Shown piece after piece: positions 34,717 to 45,538 of a stretch of DNA of 64,000 bases; position 1 is the first letter of the stretch, and each line of letters opens with the position of its first letter. The position numbers were made by a program, and so were the translations under genes. The notes beneath the pieces were generated by a model that was not told the origin of the DNA, ran no database searches, and saw only the letters and a list, made by a program, of their open reading frames with translations. The DNA comes from Desmonostoc muscorum LEGE 12446 (GTDB taxonomy: Bacteria; Cyanobacteriota; Cyanobacteriia; Cyanobacteriales; Nostocaceae): positions 3,782,001 through 3,846,000 of the forward strand of contig NZ_JADEXS020000001.1 of the NCBI RefSeq assembly GCF_015207005.2, in the 5' to 3' direction.

Positions 34717-35340
34717 ATGACTCAAGCCTTACGCAAACTAGTTACATTTGATGAATTTATTGCTCAGTACCCAGACAACTCACAAAAACGTTATGAACTC
34801 CATGATGGAGTAATTGTTGAAATGGCACAACCAACAGGCGATCATGAAGAGGTAACAGGATTTTTGGTGAGAAAATTGAGTGTCGCATTTGACCACTTAA
34901 ATCTTCCCTACATCATCCCCAAAACAGTATTTGTCAAACCACCGGAAAACGAATCAGCTTATTCACCAGATATCCTGATACTCAATCAGCCCAACTTAAT
35001 AAATGAACCTCTGTGGAAAAAAGCATCGACTGTAAGCCAAGTCGCATCTATTCCTTTAGTGGTGGAGGTAGTCAGTACTAATTGGCGTGATGATTATCAC
35101 AAAAAATACGCTGACTATGAGGAAATGGGAATTCCTGAATACTGGATTGTAGACTATGCTGCATTAGGCGGTAGAGAATTCATTGGCAAACCCAAACAAC
35201 CGACTATCTTAGTTTGCTCTCTAGACGAAGGTGAATATCAGATTAATAAATTTCGAGGTGATAACCGTATTCAATCACCAACTTTCCCAGACTTAAATTT
35301 AACCGCAGAACAAATTTTTACCGCAGGTTTTGTCAGCTGA
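34717..35340 (+). CDS. Uma2 family protein (DUF820, PD-(D/E)XK nuclease fold)
   Basis: 207 residues. YELHDGVIVEM near the N-terminus, SPDILIL (Asp), PLVVEVVS (Glu) with KKYADYEEMGIPEYWIVDY form the PD-(D/E)XK core of Uma2 proteins, which are highly multiplied in cyanobacteria. They are annotated as putative endonucleases, but their natural role is not settled. A second Uma2 gene of different sequence lies at 59 kb. The gene stands alone between repeat tracts. Confidence 0.88.
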   Translation: MTQALRKLVTFDEFIAQYPDNSQKRYELHDGVIVEMAQPTGDHEEVTGFLVRKLSVAFDHLNLPYIIPKTVFVKPPENESAYSPDILILNQPNLINEPLWKKASTVSQVASIPLVVEVVSTNWRDDYHKKYADYEEMGIPEYWIVDYAALGGREFIGKPKQPTILVCSLDEGEYQINKFRGDNRIQSPTFPDLNLTAEQIFTAGFVS

Positions 35341-35556
35341 TACCATTTTGGATTTTAGATTTTAGATTTTAGATTGGGCATCAAGAGTACTGAGTTAAGA
35401 GTTAGGAGTTTAGAGTTCATCTCCCTCATCTCCCCCATCTCCCTCATCCCCCCCACTCCCCACTCCCCACTCCCCTATTCCCTTTAACTTCTGTTTGCTC
35501 TAGACTCGACCTTAATCCATCATGAAGAATAATTAAGAAAACGAGTGTAAACAAGC
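35341..35556. repeat. Short-repeat tract
   Basis: TTTTAGAT units, a GAGTTAGGAG unit, then CCCTCATCTCC and CCCCACT tandem units (about 35418-35476), as in other intergenic stretches of this window. Confidence 0.75.
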
Positions 35557-36807
35557 ATGATAAAAATGTTCGCACAAAGCTGGATTGAAATTGGGGCAAG
35601 ATTACAGATAAATTGGGCTTTAGTAAACGCCTGTTTGCAGTTCGCTACTTGGGGGCTTTTCTCGCTTTTACTCGCCGAGGTCTTAAGAGACACTTATCAT
35701 GCATTGTGTCACCAAGTGAATTGGCTTGCTAAATGGCACAATAAGCATCACATGGCATATCGCCGTGATTTATCCATTGTTTCTTTAAAAATTTACCAAG
35801 AATCCCAGCTTTATCACGACATTTTAGAATCGAGTCTACTACTAGTCGTCTTAACGTTAATTGCCTTAATTGTGCCGCAAATGGGGTTATGGCTGGGAGT
35901 AGCTTATGCCTGTACCTTCTTGTATGGCGCGTCTGTGCGATATTTTCAGGGGAAAATTGATACAGACTACAATCACTTACCCGGTCCTTTAGAAACCATT
36001 CCGTCTATTTGGTGGGTGAATCGGTCTTATCATTGGCGTCATCATTTTGATGATGTCAACGCCTACTACAGTGGTGTCTTTCCCTTAGTAGATAAAATAC
36101 TGGGAACAGGACTATCTCTCAAGGGTAAAACCGTGGCTTTAACTGGAGCATCAGGAGCTTTGGGGCAAGCATTAACGGCTGAACTTGTCCAGTGTAATGC
36201 TAAAGTTGTGGCATTAACCACTAATCCAGAAAAATTAGGAGAGCAAACTGGGGTAAAGGTGGTTCCCTGGCAATTAGGCAATGAAGCAGAGCTACGGGAG
36301 AGTTTAGAGAAAATCGATATTCTAATTATCAACCACGGAGTCAATGTCTACACTAGTCGTACACCAGAGGCCATCAACTCTTCCTATGAAGTGAATACCT
36401 TTTCTGCATTGCGGTTGATGGATATATTTTTGACGACTGTCACAGGACCACAAGCCAAAGCAACTAAGGAAATTTGGGTTAATACTTCTGAGGCTGAGGT
36501 GTCGCCAGCACTGAGTCCGCTTTATGAACTCAGCAAGCGATCGCTAGGAGATATTGTCACTCTCAAGCGTTTGGATGAAAATTGTATCATTCGCAAGTTA
36601 ATTCTCGGCCCCTTTAAAAGTCAACTTAACCCTTATGGAGTAATGTCTGCACAGCAAGTTGCTCGTGTGGTCTTGTTTTTGGCAAAACGAGACTTGCGAA
36701 ATATTATTGTGACAATCAATCCTCTCACCTATCTGCTGTTTCCCTTGAAGGAAACTACTACGTGGCTGTATTACCGAGTTTTTAGTCGGACAGCTAAGAG
36801 TGAGTAA
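35557..36807 (+). CDS. Fatty-acid hydroxylase/sterol desaturase fused to a short-chain dehydrogenase
   Basis: 416 residues. The N-terminal half has membrane helices and the histidine boxes of the di-iron hydroxylase superfamily (His48/His52 in HALCH, HNKHH at 61-65, later YHWRHHFDD). The C-terminal half from about residue 189 is a Rossmann SDR with TGASGALG (196-203), NHGVN and the catalytic-type Tyr-x-x-x-Lys (YELSKR) preceded by a Ser. This bifunctional arrangement is known from cyanobacterial annotations; it suggests hydroxylation of a lipid followed by oxidation or reduction at the same carbon. The substrate is unknown. A hairpin terminator-like repeat follows. Confidence 0.85.
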   Translation: MIKMFAQSWIEIGARLQINWALVNACLQFATWGLFSLLLAEVLRDTYHALCHQVNWLAKWHNKHHMAYRRDLSIVSLKIYQESQLYHDILESSLLLVVLTLIALIVPQMGLWLGVAYACTFLYGASVRYFQGKIDTDYNHLPGPLETIPSIWWVNRSYHWRHHFDDVNAYYSGVFPLVDKILGTGLSLKGKTVALTGASGALGQALTAELVQCNAKVVALTTNPEKLGEQTGVKVVPWQLGNEAELRESLEKIDILIINHGVNVYTSRTPEAINSSYEVNTFSALRLMDIFLTTVTGPQAKATKEIWVNTSEAEVSPALSPLYELSKRSLGDIVTLKRLDENCIIRKLILGPFKSQLNPYGVMSAQQVARVVLFLAKRDLRNIIVTINPLTYLLFPLKETTTWLYYRVFSRTAKSE

Positions 36808-36852
36808 TATGTGGTTTGGTTAAAGACTTATCATTTAGGTTGAGGCAAAGAG

Positions 36853-36887
36853 AAGTCACCAGGACAGGCTTTTGCCCCTGGTGACTT
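36853..36887. terminator. Hairpin after the hydroxylase/SDR gene
   Basis: AAGTCACCAGG pairs perfectly with CCTGGTGACTT across a 13-base loop, 46 bases after the stop. There is no T-run, so termination is likely but not certain. Confidence 0.6.
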
Positions 36888-36991
36888 CGGGGGATGGGGA
36901 GAATTGTTTTGATAAGTGATTAGGTGGATATGGTATATTGCTGATTAACAGAGGTTTATCAGTTTCGCACTGCGAAATAGTCTAAACTCCA

Positions 36992-37633
36992 GTGGAATCG
37001 CTAACTGAAGAAAGTCTTACACGTGGTTTAATCGTACTTGCCAATCTTGACAGTGATTTGGCTCAGATTTTAGAGACACTGGGACCTCCACCGATATGGT
37101 CAAGAGAACCGGGTTTTGCAACCCTTGTGTGTATCATTCTGGAACAACAAGTTTCCTTAGCAGCTGCCAAAGCTGTATTTACTCGATTATCTGGGCTTGT
37201 TGTGACGTTGACGCCAGAAAATTTTCAGACACTAGATGATGCTCAATTAAAAAGGATTGGATTCAGTCGGCAAAAAATTCTATACTGTCGTGGGTTGGCG
37301 GATGCAATCGCCACTGGTCAGCTTGACCTCAATCAGCTCTCAAGAATGGATGAAACTGCTATCAGAACTCAATTAAAGCGTCTCAAAGGGATTGGAGATT
37401 GGACAGTTGATATTTATTTGCTCATGGCACTGCAACGTCCTGATGTCTTTCCCAAGGGCGATTTAGCATTGGCGATCGCTTTACAAAAGCTCAAAAACTT
37501 GGCGACACGTCCAACACCAGCACAACTGGAAGCAATGACCCAGCACTGGCAACCGTGGCGAGCGATTGCTGCAAGACTTCTGTGGCACTACTACCTGAAT
37601 AATGCCAATAGTTATAAGCTGAACCACGTCTAA
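36992..37633 (+). CDS. DNA-3-methyladenine glycosylase II (AlkA-like)
   Basis: 213 residues from a GTG start. The helix-hairpin-helix LKGIGDWTVDIYLLMAL (131-147) is followed by the catalytic Asp157 in FPKGDLAL, the HhH-GPD hallmark of AlkA. ILEQQVS near residue 50 is also conserved. It removes alkylated bases in base-excision repair. It lacks the N-terminal TATA-box-like domain and the Ada regulatory domain of the E. coli protein, as is usual for short bacterial AlkA proteins. The start codon is not supported by a clear ribosome site. Confidence 0.9.
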   Translation: MESLTEESLTRGLIVLANLDSDLAQILETLGPPPIWSREPGFATLVCIILEQQVSLAAAKAVFTRLSGLVVTLTPENFQTLDDAQLKRIGFSRQKILYCRGLADAIATGQLDLNQLSRMDETAIRTQLKRLKGIGDWTVDIYLLMALQRPDVFPKGDLALAIALQKLKNLATRPTPAQLEAMTQHWQPWRAIAARLLWHYYLNNANSYKLNHV

Positions 37634-37771
37634 ATTATACATTGTTACCTGTTCGCCCAGCGTCTTTGATAGGAGAAGACAGCCATTTGTTATTGGTCAT
37701 TTGTTACTTAGCAATGTCCAATACCCAATACTCCATGCCCAATTGGCAGTTTGTTTAATAAATATAATGAA

Positions 37772-38773
37772 ATGGTAGAAAATCAATTAAGCCTAACACC
37801 GGAAAAACCTAATAAAGCTGCAAACATCCTGCCGATAATAATAGTAGTCACCGCATTATTAGCTTTATCTTCAACAGCAATATTTATTAAAATTGCTGTG
37901 AGCCAGATGAGCGCTGTTGCTACATTATTTAATCGTTTATGGATAGCAACTATTATCTTTGGATTATGGAGTGGAATTAACCAAGCACGTACTCAGATTA
38001 GAGATGATGAGCCGATTTTACCAAAGCAGCGTTATCCAATCAAAGAGATAGCATTTTTAATAGCAGTGGGTCTAGTTCATCTATTAGGTCGATTATCTTG
38101 GACTTGGTCGCTAACTCAAACTGGCGCTGCTAATGCTAATGCCTTAGGTAGTCTCAATCCGTTATTTACTACATTAGGAGGATGGCTATTTTTTGGTCAA
38201 ATTTTTGGGCGCAAATTTATCATCGGTTTGATCTTGGCTATAGTAGGTGCGATCGCTCTTGGATTTGAAGATTTATTGCACTCTGATAATAATATTACAG
38301 GTGATGCTGTTGCAGTCATCTCATCAGTTTTTTATGCAGCAAATTTTTTACTCATCGAACAGATCCGCAATAAATTTTCAATTGTGACGATACTCGTGTG
38401 GCGTTGTGTCATTGCAACTTCATTGATGATACCAGTAGTGCTAATCTTTGAAAAACAAGTTTTCCCAGTTACTTTGTCGGGGTGGTTAGTAGTATTTGCC
38501 CTAGCTGCTATTTGCGAAGCTTTGGGTCATGGACTAATTGTATACAGCCTGAAAACTTTTTCTTCAGGATTCATTTCCTTACTGTTATTACTCAATCCAG
38601 TGATTGTTGCTATTGTTGCTTGGATACTTTTCTCAGAAAACTTGAGTGTTTTTAACTTGCTGGGACTAGCTCTAATTTTAGGGGGTATATATCTAGCAAC
38701 TTCTAATAAAGAATCGATAAAATCTAATGTTAGTACCCCCATGCAGTCCCCAGCAAAAACTGAAGAGTGCTGA
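37772..38773 (+). CDS. EamA/DMT-family transporter
   Basis: 333 residues from ATG 37772 (the TTG at 37751 is an alternative). Ten hydrophobic segments form two EamA repeats, with the second starting near AVISSVFYAANFLLIE. Typical features are WTWSLTQTGAANANALGSLNPLFTT (substrate-path Pro/Asn region, TM3-4) and ALGHGLIVYSL. Such proteins export or import small metabolites; the substrate cannot be predicted. No partner gene is adjacent. Confidence 0.88.
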   Translation: MVENQLSLTPEKPNKAANILPIIIVVTALLALSSTAIFIKIAVSQMSAVATLFNRLWIATIIFGLWSGINQARTQIRDDEPILPKQRYPIKEIAFLIAVGLVHLLGRLSWTWSLTQTGAANANALGSLNPLFTTLGGWLFFGQIFGRKFIIGLILAIVGAIALGFEDLLHSDNNITGDAVAVISSVFYAANFLLIEQIRNKFSIVTILVWRCVIATSLMIPVVLIFEKQVFPVTLSGWLVVFALAAICEALGHGLIVYSLKTFSSGFISLLLLLNPVIVAIVAWILFSENLSVFNLLGLALILGGIYLATSNKESIKSNVSTPMQSPAKTEEC

Positions 38774-38799
38774 GTTCGACAAACCTCTCCCTAACTAAA

Positions 38800-38900
38800 C
38801 AGGACTTACGCAAGAAACCTCTCAAACTCCTATTTCCACCGTACGCCTACGGGAAGCCGCTTTGCGTCTACAATTTTCCGTTACCTGTGCGTAAGTCCTG
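38800..38900. mobile_element. MITE, about 100 bp (CAGGACTTACGCA ends)
   Basis: CAGGACTTACGCA at the left end is matched by TGCGTAAGTCCTG at the right end (13 bp). The interior is non-coding and includes a TACGCCTACGGGAAGCCGCT repeat. The ends are the same as those of the element at 49543-49720. No transposase is encoded. Confidence 0.82.
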
Positions 38901-39022
38901 AAAATATTAGCCAAGGATAGCAAGGCTACTGTAATATAAATGTACTAATACAAGTACTCAAAACAGGGAGAGTAATGCTATGTCAAAAAACACGAAGGTA
39001 GTTAGGAAGTTGAAAACTGATG

Positions 39023-39343
39023 CTACCTGATGGTGACAATTTCATTTAGCATCACCGCCAGTGCCAACATACCTAAAATAGTCATCAATCCCGCAGGCAT
39101 GAACTTACGCGTTTTAGCCAGTCTCAAGGCAAAGAATACCACTAAAACAGCAGTCACGAAGACGGCTAAAATCAAACCTTGAGTTTGTCCTTGGAGTTGG
39201 AGGTAAGCGGCAATAATTAGTAATAAACCGCTAATGCTACCACTTAGCAGTGAAACCTGACTTCTAGCTTGAATATAGCCAATAATACCACCAGCGATCG
39301 CCAATATGCCGTAAGCAAAAGCAGCGATTATACTTAAATTCAT
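39023..39343 (-). CDS. TMEM14 family membrane protein
   Basis: 106 residues with four hydrophobic segments and a Gly-rich start (YGILAIAGGIIGYIQARSQVSLLSGSISG), which is the signature of the TMEM14/UPF0136 family. In plants, family members (FAX proteins) export fatty acids from plastids; the cyanobacterial role is not known. RKFMPAG before the last helix is also conserved. The family call is good; any lipid role is inference. Confidence 0.82.
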   Translation of the reverse strand: MNLSIIAAFAYGILAIAGGIIGYIQARSQVSLLSGSISGLLLIIAAYLQLQGQTQGLILAVFVTAVLVVFFALRLAKTRKFMPAGLMTILGMLALAVMLNEIVTIR

Positions 39344-39430
39344 TGTTAAAACCTATGTAGATTTTGATTTTGCTGCCAAGGTCAGCAGACAATTTACCAT
39401 AGCTGTTTAGCTACATCACCCAGTTGATTG

Positions 39431-40795
39431 ATGAATAATCAAGCAATGCCAATGGCAAATACTTCCTCCCATACAAAAGTTCAATACCTCCAGCGTCAAG
39501 CAGCATCACTTTTACTGTACCAATCTGTTCTTCAAGGCGAAGTAGGGATGGCATTTCTTGACCTGTTGCAAGCTATACGTTACACTGATGCCGATGCACG
39601 CGGTTGTCTGGAAGCCTACGGCAGTTATTTTCATGCTTTGGCTGCGAAAAATCAAAATTGGGAAGACTATATAATCACTCAAATTCTCTTTTGTGAAAAT
39701 CCCTTTACAAGACTTGCTCAACAACGAAAATTTGAGGACTTACCCCCAGCTTTAGTAGCAGCAGTTCAGCACGACTTACAAGTATTGCAAGGTCTTTATG
39801 AATGTAGCAGCGCTTCTTTGAGCGAGTGGGTACAAACTGTTGCCCATATGCCGATTTCGCCAGTAGTGTGGTATGAAGAAAAACAATTACTAGGAGTAGA
39901 GACAAAATTTGCTGCATATCTACAGGAGTTAGATAATTGGGGTGATGCTGTAGAAGAGTTAGCGGCTTATTATCGGCAATATGGTTCTGGTTTACTTGCA
40001 CAATATCGCGCTTTCCGCTGGCAAGGTGGACAGTTTATCGGTATCCGGTATCCAGATCCGGTTAAGCTTAGCACACTTGTAGGTTACGAGTCTCAACGAG
40101 ATGCTTTGTTAAAAAATACAGAGTTTTTATTATCAGGAGAGGTAGCACTGCATGTATTACTTTATGGTAGTCGCGGTTCGGGAAAATCTTCTTTGGTGAA
40201 ATCTTTATTAAATGAGTATAGCCATCGCCATCTTTGTTTGTTGGAAGTAGCGAAATCTGACTTAAAAGACTTACCAAAAATTGTAGAACATTTACGAGGA
40301 GTGCCACAAAAATTTATCATCTTTGTCGATGACCTTTCATTTGAAGAAGATGATGATGCTTTTAAAGCACTCAAGGTAGTTTTAGAAGGTAATTTAACCG
40401 CAAGACCGCAAAACGTAGTGGTATATGCTACTTCTAATCGCCGTCATTTGATTCGGGAGTTTTTTGTGGATAGACCTGCACCCAAGGATAATGATGAAAT
40501 CCATGCCTGGGATACCATGCAGGAGAAGCTTTCCTTTAGCGATCGCTTTGGTTTAACCTTGACCTTTGAACCAGCAAATCAGAAAACTTATTTAAATATT
40601 GTCCGCCATCTAGCAGCACAAGCTGAAATTAATATTACCGAAGAAGACTTGGAATATCAAGCATTACAGTGGGCAACTCGCCACAATGGCCGTTCTGGAC
40701 GCACAGCGCGGCAGTTTATCGACTTTTTAAAAGCAGATTTAAAACTATTTCAAGGAGCAAATAGCAATACATCTACTACTGAAAATTCAAATTAA
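39431..40795 (+). CDS. DUF815 family P-loop ATPase
   Basis: 454 residues from ATG 39431. An N-terminal helical part of about 200 residues precedes an AAA-type domain with Walker A YGSRGSGKSSLVKS, Walker B FIIFVDDLSFEEDDDAF, an Asn/Arg sensor region (VVVYATSNRRHLI) and the family ending GRSGRTARQFIDFLKADL. DUF815 ATPases are widespread and uncharacterised. The gene stands alone; a MITE-like repeat follows. Function is unknown. Confidence 0.87.
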   Translation: MNNQAMPMANTSSHTKVQYLQRQAASLLLYQSVLQGEVGMAFLDLLQAIRYTDADARGCLEAYGSYFHALAAKNQNWEDYIITQILFCENPFTRLAQQRKFEDLPPALVAAVQHDLQVLQGLYECSSASLSEWVQTVAHMPISPVVWYEEKQLLGVETKFAAYLQELDNWGDAVEELAAYYRQYGSGLLAQYRAFRWQGGQFIGIRYPDPVKLSTLVGYESQRDALLKNTEFLLSGEVALHVLLYGSRGSGKSSLVKSLLNEYSHRHLCLLEVAKSDLKDLPKIVEHLRGVPQKFIIFVDDLSFEEDDDAFKALKVVLEGNLTARPQNVVVYATSNRRHLIREFFVDRPAPKDNDEIHAWDTMQEKLSFSDRFGLTLTFEPANQKTYLNIVRHLAAQAEINITEEDLEYQALQWATRHNGRSGRTARQFIDFLKADLKLFQGANSNTSTTENSN

Positions 40796-40897
40796 TTCCT
40801 TGACGAGCGCACTTTTTTGTCTATTACGTAACAATGTTATTCATGAATAATGATGATTATAAATTTTAAAATGATTACGATACCAAAAACCACAAAT

Positions 40898-40992
40898 TAC
40901 AGCGGGTTTCATGTATTTGAACCACATCTGTCGTAGGGGCACAGCAATGCTGTGCCCTTACCGCGTGGTCTATTTACCTAAAAATAGCTGTA
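40898..40992. mobile_element. MITE-like palindromic element (TACAGC ... GCTGTA)
   Basis: 95 bp with TACAGC/GCTGTA ends and a central near-perfect hairpin GTAGGGGCACAGCA/TGCTGTGCCCTTAC at 40933-40961. The layout matches the 96-bp element at 56332-56427. It is non-coding. Confidence 0.65.
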
Positions 40993-41051
40993 AAAACGAC
41001 TTTTACTAAGTATATTTATATGTAAATTTTAATTACGAATTAAAAATTTGT

Positions 41052-42386
41052 ATGAAAACGGGTGATTCCAATCGCTTAACTACGCTAACAACCAGCAATA
41101 TGCAATCAGTAACGATCAGTAATCGATTTATTTTAGGCATAGTTGCCTTTAGTGTGAGTTTTGGACTTAGCCTTGTTCCCAACTGGGATTTTAATAAAGC
41201 CTTTCTCACGGGTATAATTACTGCATTTATTATCTATGGAGCAGCATTATTCGTAGATAAGCGACGTAGAAATTATGAAATGTTTGTTTTAGGTTCTCTC
41301 CGGAAGCGTATTAAAGAGATGGAGGGATTGAAGGCTCGTATTGTCAGAGAAATAAATCAAATTGAAGAACATCATAATTTATTATATGCAGAATCAAAAC
41401 AACTCCAAAATCAAGTAACTGAAAATCGTAGCCAAAGAGACAGTCTGCATCGAGAAGTCAGAACATTTGCTGGGCAAAAAAAGCAGTTAGAAACTGAAAT
41501 CAATAGTCTGCAAATTGAACTGAATAACTTGGAAAAAAATCAAGCAGAATTGAACGATGCTTTTTCTCTTCTCGCAGCAGAAAAGCGTCGTTTAGAGTCG
41601 AATTGTAATGTATCTCGTGCGGAAATAACTCAGTTGCAAAGTCAAATTTCCGAACTCCAGCAACAACAACAAGAAATTGAAAGTAATTTAACTCTGTTAG
41701 GCAGACTCAAACCCCAATTAGAAGAAAAATTATACGAACTGCGAATTGCAATTCAAGAATTAGAAATCAAGGTAAACAAAGAAAACCAATTACTTGTAGC
41801 CACAATAACTGAAAGAGAAAAGATCCAAGCTCTTTTGAACTCTTCACAAACTCAAATCGCAACCCAAAAAGAAGAATTGCAGCAATTACAGGGACAAGTT
41901 TCATTATTGCAAGAAGAACGAGACTTGTTGCAAAATCAAGTGTGGGAATTACTCCAACAAGCAGAAACCTTCAACCCAGAACCTTTGCCTGATAATTCCA
42001 CAGAAGATGATCTTGAATTGTTTCCTTTTACAGAAATAATTGAATCTTCAGCAACCAGAGATTCTCCAGAAATTGATACATCAGAACATATACCAGAAGA
42101 ATGGACTAATTTTCTGGAAAACTTACCAGGATATGAATTACAAGTATTAAAAGCTATAGTTGAAGAAGATAATACCAAAGCGGCGATTAAAAAAATTGCT
42201 GAGGCAAATATCACCATGCCAAACCTACTAATCGATTCTATCAATGAACGAGCAAATGATACTATTGGTGAATTAATAATTGATTCAGATTCCGAAATTC
42301 CAGAAGTTTATCAAGAATATAAGACTCAGGTAAAAAAAATGATTGCAATGTATGATGCTCTTATGGCTAGACATACTCAAATGTAA
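41052..42386 (+). CDS. Membrane-anchored coiled-coil protein with TerB-C-like C-terminus
   Basis: 444 residues. Two membrane segments (about 24-42 and 49-67) are followed by a long Glu/Gln/Leu-rich coiled coil (about 75-300) and a C-terminal domain of about 90 residues (ENLPGYELQVLKAIVEEDN ... ANDTIGELIIDSD) resembling the TerB-C domain. Family knowledge: TerB-N/TerB-C proteins occur with P-loop ATPases and helicases in tellurite-resistance-like and phage-conflict gene sets. The next gene is such an ATPase, 218 bases downstream on the same strand. No helicase is present here. The two-gene unit is probably membrane-tethered; its role is unknown. Confidence 0.75.
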   Translation: MKTGDSNRLTTLTTSNMQSVTISNRFILGIVAFSVSFGLSLVPNWDFNKAFLTGIITAFIIYGAALFVDKRRRNYEMFVLGSLRKRIKEMEGLKARIVREINQIEEHHNLLYAESKQLQNQVTENRSQRDSLHREVRTFAGQKKQLETEINSLQIELNNLEKNQAELNDAFSLLAAEKRRLESNCNVSRAEITQLQSQISELQQQQQEIESNLTLLGRLKPQLEEKLYELRIAIQELEIKVNKENQLLVATITEREKIQALLNSSQTQIATQKEELQQLQGQVSLLQEERDLLQNQVWELLQQAETFNPEPLPDNSTEDDLELFPFTEIIESSATRDSPEIDTSEHIPEEWTNFLENLPGYELQVLKAIVEEDNTKAAIKKIAEANITMPNLLIDSINERANDTIGELIIDSDSEIPEVYQEYKTQVKKMIAMYDALMARHTQM

Positions 42387-42604
42387 TAATTATGACGTTG
42401 TAAGATTATTAATAAGGTGAGAATATAGGACTCATATTTGATTTTTAGGAAGCTAGGTACACCTTTATTCCTTCTTCCCAGTCCCCAGTCCCCATTCCCC
42501 AGTCCCTGACCTCTACGAGTGATTCTCCAAATCAAATCGGATTGGTATATACCTTAACTCGTTACTGCGTGCTTCTGCGTTTACAATAAAGTGAAGTGTA
42601 ATAC
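42387..42604. repeat. STRR tract between the TerB-C and ATPase genes
   Basis: CCCAGTCCCCAGTCCCCATT units at about 42478-42505. The rest is unremarkable; no gene is seen. Confidence 0.7.
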
Positions 42605-43933
42605 ATGGCAAAGCTCAAAATCTCGAAAAAAATATCCACTGCTTTGATTAATTCCCTTGGTGCAGGGGTAGTACCAAGAATAGGAGTTGAACATATAGCA
42701 GTAGGTCGAGAAAAAGAACTCAAAAGCCTATTACAAAATCTCGATGATATTGCAGAAGGTGTAGCAGCATTTCGGTTTATAATTGGTAATTACGGTTCAG
42801 GGAAAAGCTTTTTACTGCAACTAATTCGTAATCGAGCGATGGAGCAAGGTTTTGTCGTAGCTGATGCGGATTTATCCCCTGAACGCCGATTAGCAGGAAG
42901 TAATAATGAAGGTTTAGCAACCTATCGAGAATTAATGAGCCATCTAGCTACAAAAACTCGTCCTGATGGTGGCGCTTTAGTCTCGATTTTGGAAGGATGG
43001 ATTAATAAAATTCAACAAGAAGTGGTTAAAGAAACTGAAATGCGTCCCAATGACGATGGTTTTGATGACGCAGTTGAATCCAAAATTAGGGAAGTAGTTC
43101 AGTATATTGAAGATTTGGTTCACGGTTTTGATTTTGGTAGTGTTATTATCGCTTATTGGCGTGGCTACCGATTGGATGACGATAAGTTAAAAAATGCCGC
43201 AATGCGCTGGTTGCGTGGAGAATTTACTACTAAAATTGAGGCGAAAGCAGCTTTAGGAGTCCGCGTCATTATTGATGATGATAGTTGGTATGACTACATC
43301 AAATTGTTTGCTAAATTTGTAGCTGAAATTGGCTATAAAGGACTATTAATTTTAGTTGATGAAGCTGTACATTTATATCAAATATCTACTACAGTCACGC
43401 GGGAAAAGAACTATAATAGGCTCCTCGCAATGTTTAACGACACCATGCAATGTAAAGCAGAACATCTTGGCATTGTTGTTGGTGGAACAACCAAATTTTT
43501 AGAAGATTCAAATAGAGGACTTTTTGCAGACCAAGCTTGGCGAAGACGCACAAAAGAAAGCCGCTTTGTTACACAAGCTAATGTTCAGGAACATTTAGGG
43601 CCAGTGATGCGGCTAAACCCATTAAGTGAAGCAGAAATTTTGACGCTTTTGCAACGTTTAGCTGAAATTCATGCAGTCAATTTTGGCTATCAACAGACTT
43701 TAACAAATCGTGAGTTGAAAGATTTTGTCCAAGAAATTGTTAATCGCTTGGGTGCAGAAGCATTACTAACACCAGGGGAAATTGTGCGGGATTTTATGAG
43801 TGTGCTGAATATTCTTTTCCAAAATCCAGGAATTTCATTTGGTGAATTGATTCATGACTCTAAATTTAAACCTACTGCTGTGGGGAAAGATGCAGATGTC
43901 GATGAGGATAATGCAGCCGAATTTAGTTTGTGA
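42605..43933 (+). CDS. BrxD-like ATP-binding protein (DUF2791)
   Basis: 442 residues. Walker A GNYGSGKS (61-68), Walker B GLLILVDEAVHL, then FNDTMQCKAEHLGIVVGGTTKFLED and the EHLGPVMRLNPLSEAEI block are typical of the DUF2791/BrxD ATPases. Family knowledge: BrxD occurs in BREX type 2/Pgl phage-defence systems with PglW/X/Y/Z and a BrxHI helicase. None of these partners is in the window; only the TerB-C coiled-coil gene precedes it. It may be a reduced or distinct system, or a housekeeping use of the ATPase. Function is unknown. Confidence 0.8.
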   Translation: MAKLKISKKISTALINSLGAGVVPRIGVEHIAVGREKELKSLLQNLDDIAEGVAAFRFIIGNYGSGKSFLLQLIRNRAMEQGFVVADADLSPERRLAGSNNEGLATYRELMSHLATKTRPDGGALVSILEGWINKIQQEVVKETEMRPNDDGFDDAVESKIREVVQYIEDLVHGFDFGSVIIAYWRGYRLDDDKLKNAAMRWLRGEFTTKIEAKAALGVRVIIDDDSWYDYIKLFAKFVAEIGYKGLLILVDEAVHLYQISTTVTREKNYNRLLAMFNDTMQCKAEHLGIVVGGTTKFLEDSNRGLFADQAWRRRTKESRFVTQANVQEHLGPVMRLNPLSEAEILTLLQRLAEIHAVNFGYQQTLTNRELKDFVQEIVNRLGAEALLTPGEIVRDFMSVLNILFQNPGISFGELIHDSKFKPTAVGKDADVDEDNAAEFSL

Positions 43934-43947
43934 ACTGATTGCGTTGT

Positions 43948-45538
<1,591 letters not shown>

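Noticed and set aside
38976..39026. Short frame (about 16 codons) before the TMEM14 gene
   Set aside because: Very short, overlaps the end of a minus-strand gene, and has no biased composition or linked structure.
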